Origin: Pseudomonadota bacterium
Lineage (GTDB): Bacteria; Desulfobacterota; Syntrophia; Syntrophales; JADFWA01
Length of the DNA: 6,077 bases
Direction: 5' to 3'
NCBI GenBank assembly: GCA_015222855.1
Contig: JADFWA010000193.1
Location: forward strand, 1-6,077
Part shown: positions 4,991 through 6,077 of the stretch, one piece after another
Layout: each line of letters opens with the position of its first letter
Position numbering within the stretch: the stretch's first letter is position 1
The notes under the pieces: model-generated
Databases searched by the model: none
What the model saw: the letters and a program-made list of their open reading frames with translations, nothing else
What the model was told of the DNA's origin: nothing
Position numbers and translations under genes: made by a program

Positions 4991-6077
4991 ATGAAAACTA
5001 AAGTCTTTTACCTCTTTATAATATTATTTTTTCTCTTTCTGGCCGGGTGTGCGGCAAGGATAGAAAAACCGCCGGTATCCGTTCCCCCGCTGGTTTTAAT
5101 TGATGCCGATGACTTTCCTCCCTTCATAGATGATCTTGATCAGGAATTGCTTGAACTGGCGGTCGGCAGGAGCCTGCAGTATTATGACAAGATACCGGAA
5201 GACAGGACTTTCCGTTTTGGAAAGAATCTGTATACGGCCAAAGAGTTAAAAGAATCCCTGTGGCAATTTCTGGAAATAATCAGAGATTCCGGTTCAGAGG
5301 AAATCAGGGAAAAGAGGTTAAGGGAGACTTTTGATGTCTATAAATCTGCTGGCCGCGGTGAAAGCGGAGGAGTGCTTTTTACCGGCTACTATGAACCTGT
5401 TATGGAAGGTTCACTTACGAGAACTCCAGAATACAGGTATCCGATTTACAGAAAACCCGATGACACCATGGTGATAAGCCTTGCGAAATTCAGGGAAAAG
5501 TATAAGGGCGAGCGGATAATCGCGAGGCTTGAGGATGGAGAAGTGGTTCCTTATCACAGCCGTGGGGATATAGATGAAAAAGGGTGTCTTAAAGACAGGG
5601 GTCTTGAGATCGCCTGGTTTGCGGATCCCGTTGATATTTTTTTTCTGCACATTCAGGGTTCCGGTATGATGAGCCTTCCCGACGGAGATTTTGTTCAGGT
5701 AAGTTATTCCATGTCCAATGGCAGACCTTACCGGAGTATAGGAAAACTTTTGATGGATACGGGCAGGATTTCCAGGGAGAATCTTTCACTTGACAGTATC
5801 AGGAAATATTTGAGGGAACATCCCGAAGAGATGTCGGATATACTCAATCACAATGAGAGCTATGTATTCTTTCGCATTGTAGAAAAGGGGCCGATAGGGT
5901 GTTTGGGTGTTCCCGTTACATCCGGGAGATCCATAGCGACCGACACCAGTCTGTATCCAAAGGGAGCGCTTGCCTTTATCAGGACAAAAAAGCCGCTCCT
6001 GGACAGGGATGGAAATATAAAATCCTGGGTTTCCTTTTCGCGTTTCGTTCTGAATCAGGATACCGGCGGGGTAATAA
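4991..6077 (+). CDS. mltA: Membrane-bound lytic murein transglycosylase A, lipoprotein, cut by right edge
   Basis: 362 codons are visible with no stop, so the 3' end lies outside. The enzyme cleaves the MurNAc-GlcNAc glycosidic bond of peptidoglycan, forming 1,6-anhydro-MurNAc, at the periplasmic face of the outer membrane. MKTKVFYLFIILFFLFLAGC is a lipoprotein signal with lipobox LAGC and lipidated C20; Ala at +2 predicts outer-membrane sorting. Family motifs follow: GYYEP (132-136), HIQGSG (220-225), NGRPYRSIG (243-251), NESYVFF (288-294), GVPVTSGRSIATD (306-318), and the beginning of the 3D domain, NQDTGG (355-360). The catalytic Asp of E. coli MltA lies in the following part of the 3D domain, beyond the edge, so activity cannot be judged. 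An in-frame TAA at 4973-4975 makes 4991 the first usable ATG, though no Shine-Dalgarno precedes it. Confidence 0.95.
   Translation, partial: MKTKVFYLFIILFFLFLAGCAARIEKPPVSVPPLVLIDADDFPPFIDDLDQELLELAVGRSLQYYDKIPEDRTFRFGKNLYTAKELKESLWQFLEIIRDSGSEEIREKRLRETFDVYKSAGRGESGGVLFTGYYEPVMEGSLTRTPEYRYPIYRKPDDTMVISLAKFREKYKGERIIARLEDGEVVPYHSRGDIDEKGCLKDRGLEIAWFADPVDIFFLHIQGSGMMSLPDGDFVQVSYSMSNGRPYRSIGKLLMDTGRISRENLSLDSIRKYLREHPEEMSDILNHNESYVFFRIVEKGPIGCLGVPVTSGRSIATDTSLYPKGALAFIRTKKPLLDRDGNIKSWVSFSRFVLNQDTGGVI

Overview
The window suggests an anaerobic-lineage Gram-negative bacterium, most likely Desulfobacterota (former Deltaproteobacteria) or a relative. This is an inference. It rests on moderate GC content judged by eye, an outer-membrane-type lipoprotein lytic transglycosylase, an HDOD-like protein beside a response regulator, a short ArgA-like acetyltransferase beside recN, and intergenic spacers packed with palindromic and 7-bp word repeats of a kind I associate with such genomes.

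Layout: all six genes are on the + strand. (1) 2-193 is the C-terminal end of a probable HDOD/HD-domain protein cut by the left edge. (2) 318-1172 is a response regulator with REC, coiled-coil and PAS-like parts but no output domain. (3) 1401-2276 is NAD kinase (nadK). (4) 2497-4167 is the DNA repair ATPase recN. (5) 4263-4721 is a GNAT acetyltransferase of the short ArgA-like type. (6) 4991 to the right edge is a lipoprotein lytic transglycosylase A (mltA), cut before its C-terminus.

The first two genes look like a signalling pair. The other four are housekeeping functions (NADP synthesis, double-strand-break repair, probable arginine-pathway acetylation, peptidoglycan turnover) with no shared biochemical pathway. 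The common orientation and short gaps allow co-transcription, but I saw no convincing promoter, LexA box or classical terminator.

The striking part is the DNA between the genes. No gap exceeds 300 bases, yet every one carries structured repeats: a two-hairpin element at 218-273, a decayed GTCATTC-type element at 1241-1295, a CCCCC/GGGGG two-hairpin element at 2303-2372, a perfect 26-bp inverted repeat at 2386-2452, an imperfect 26-bp inverted repeat of 7-bp words at 4166-4251, and a 213-bp MITE-like element with an interleaved GC-rich palindrome at 4721-4933. Short 7-bp words sit just before four consecutive start codons. I found no new enzymatic system. The repeats, and their habit of starting at stop codons and ending at ribosome binding sites or starts, are what merits a second look.
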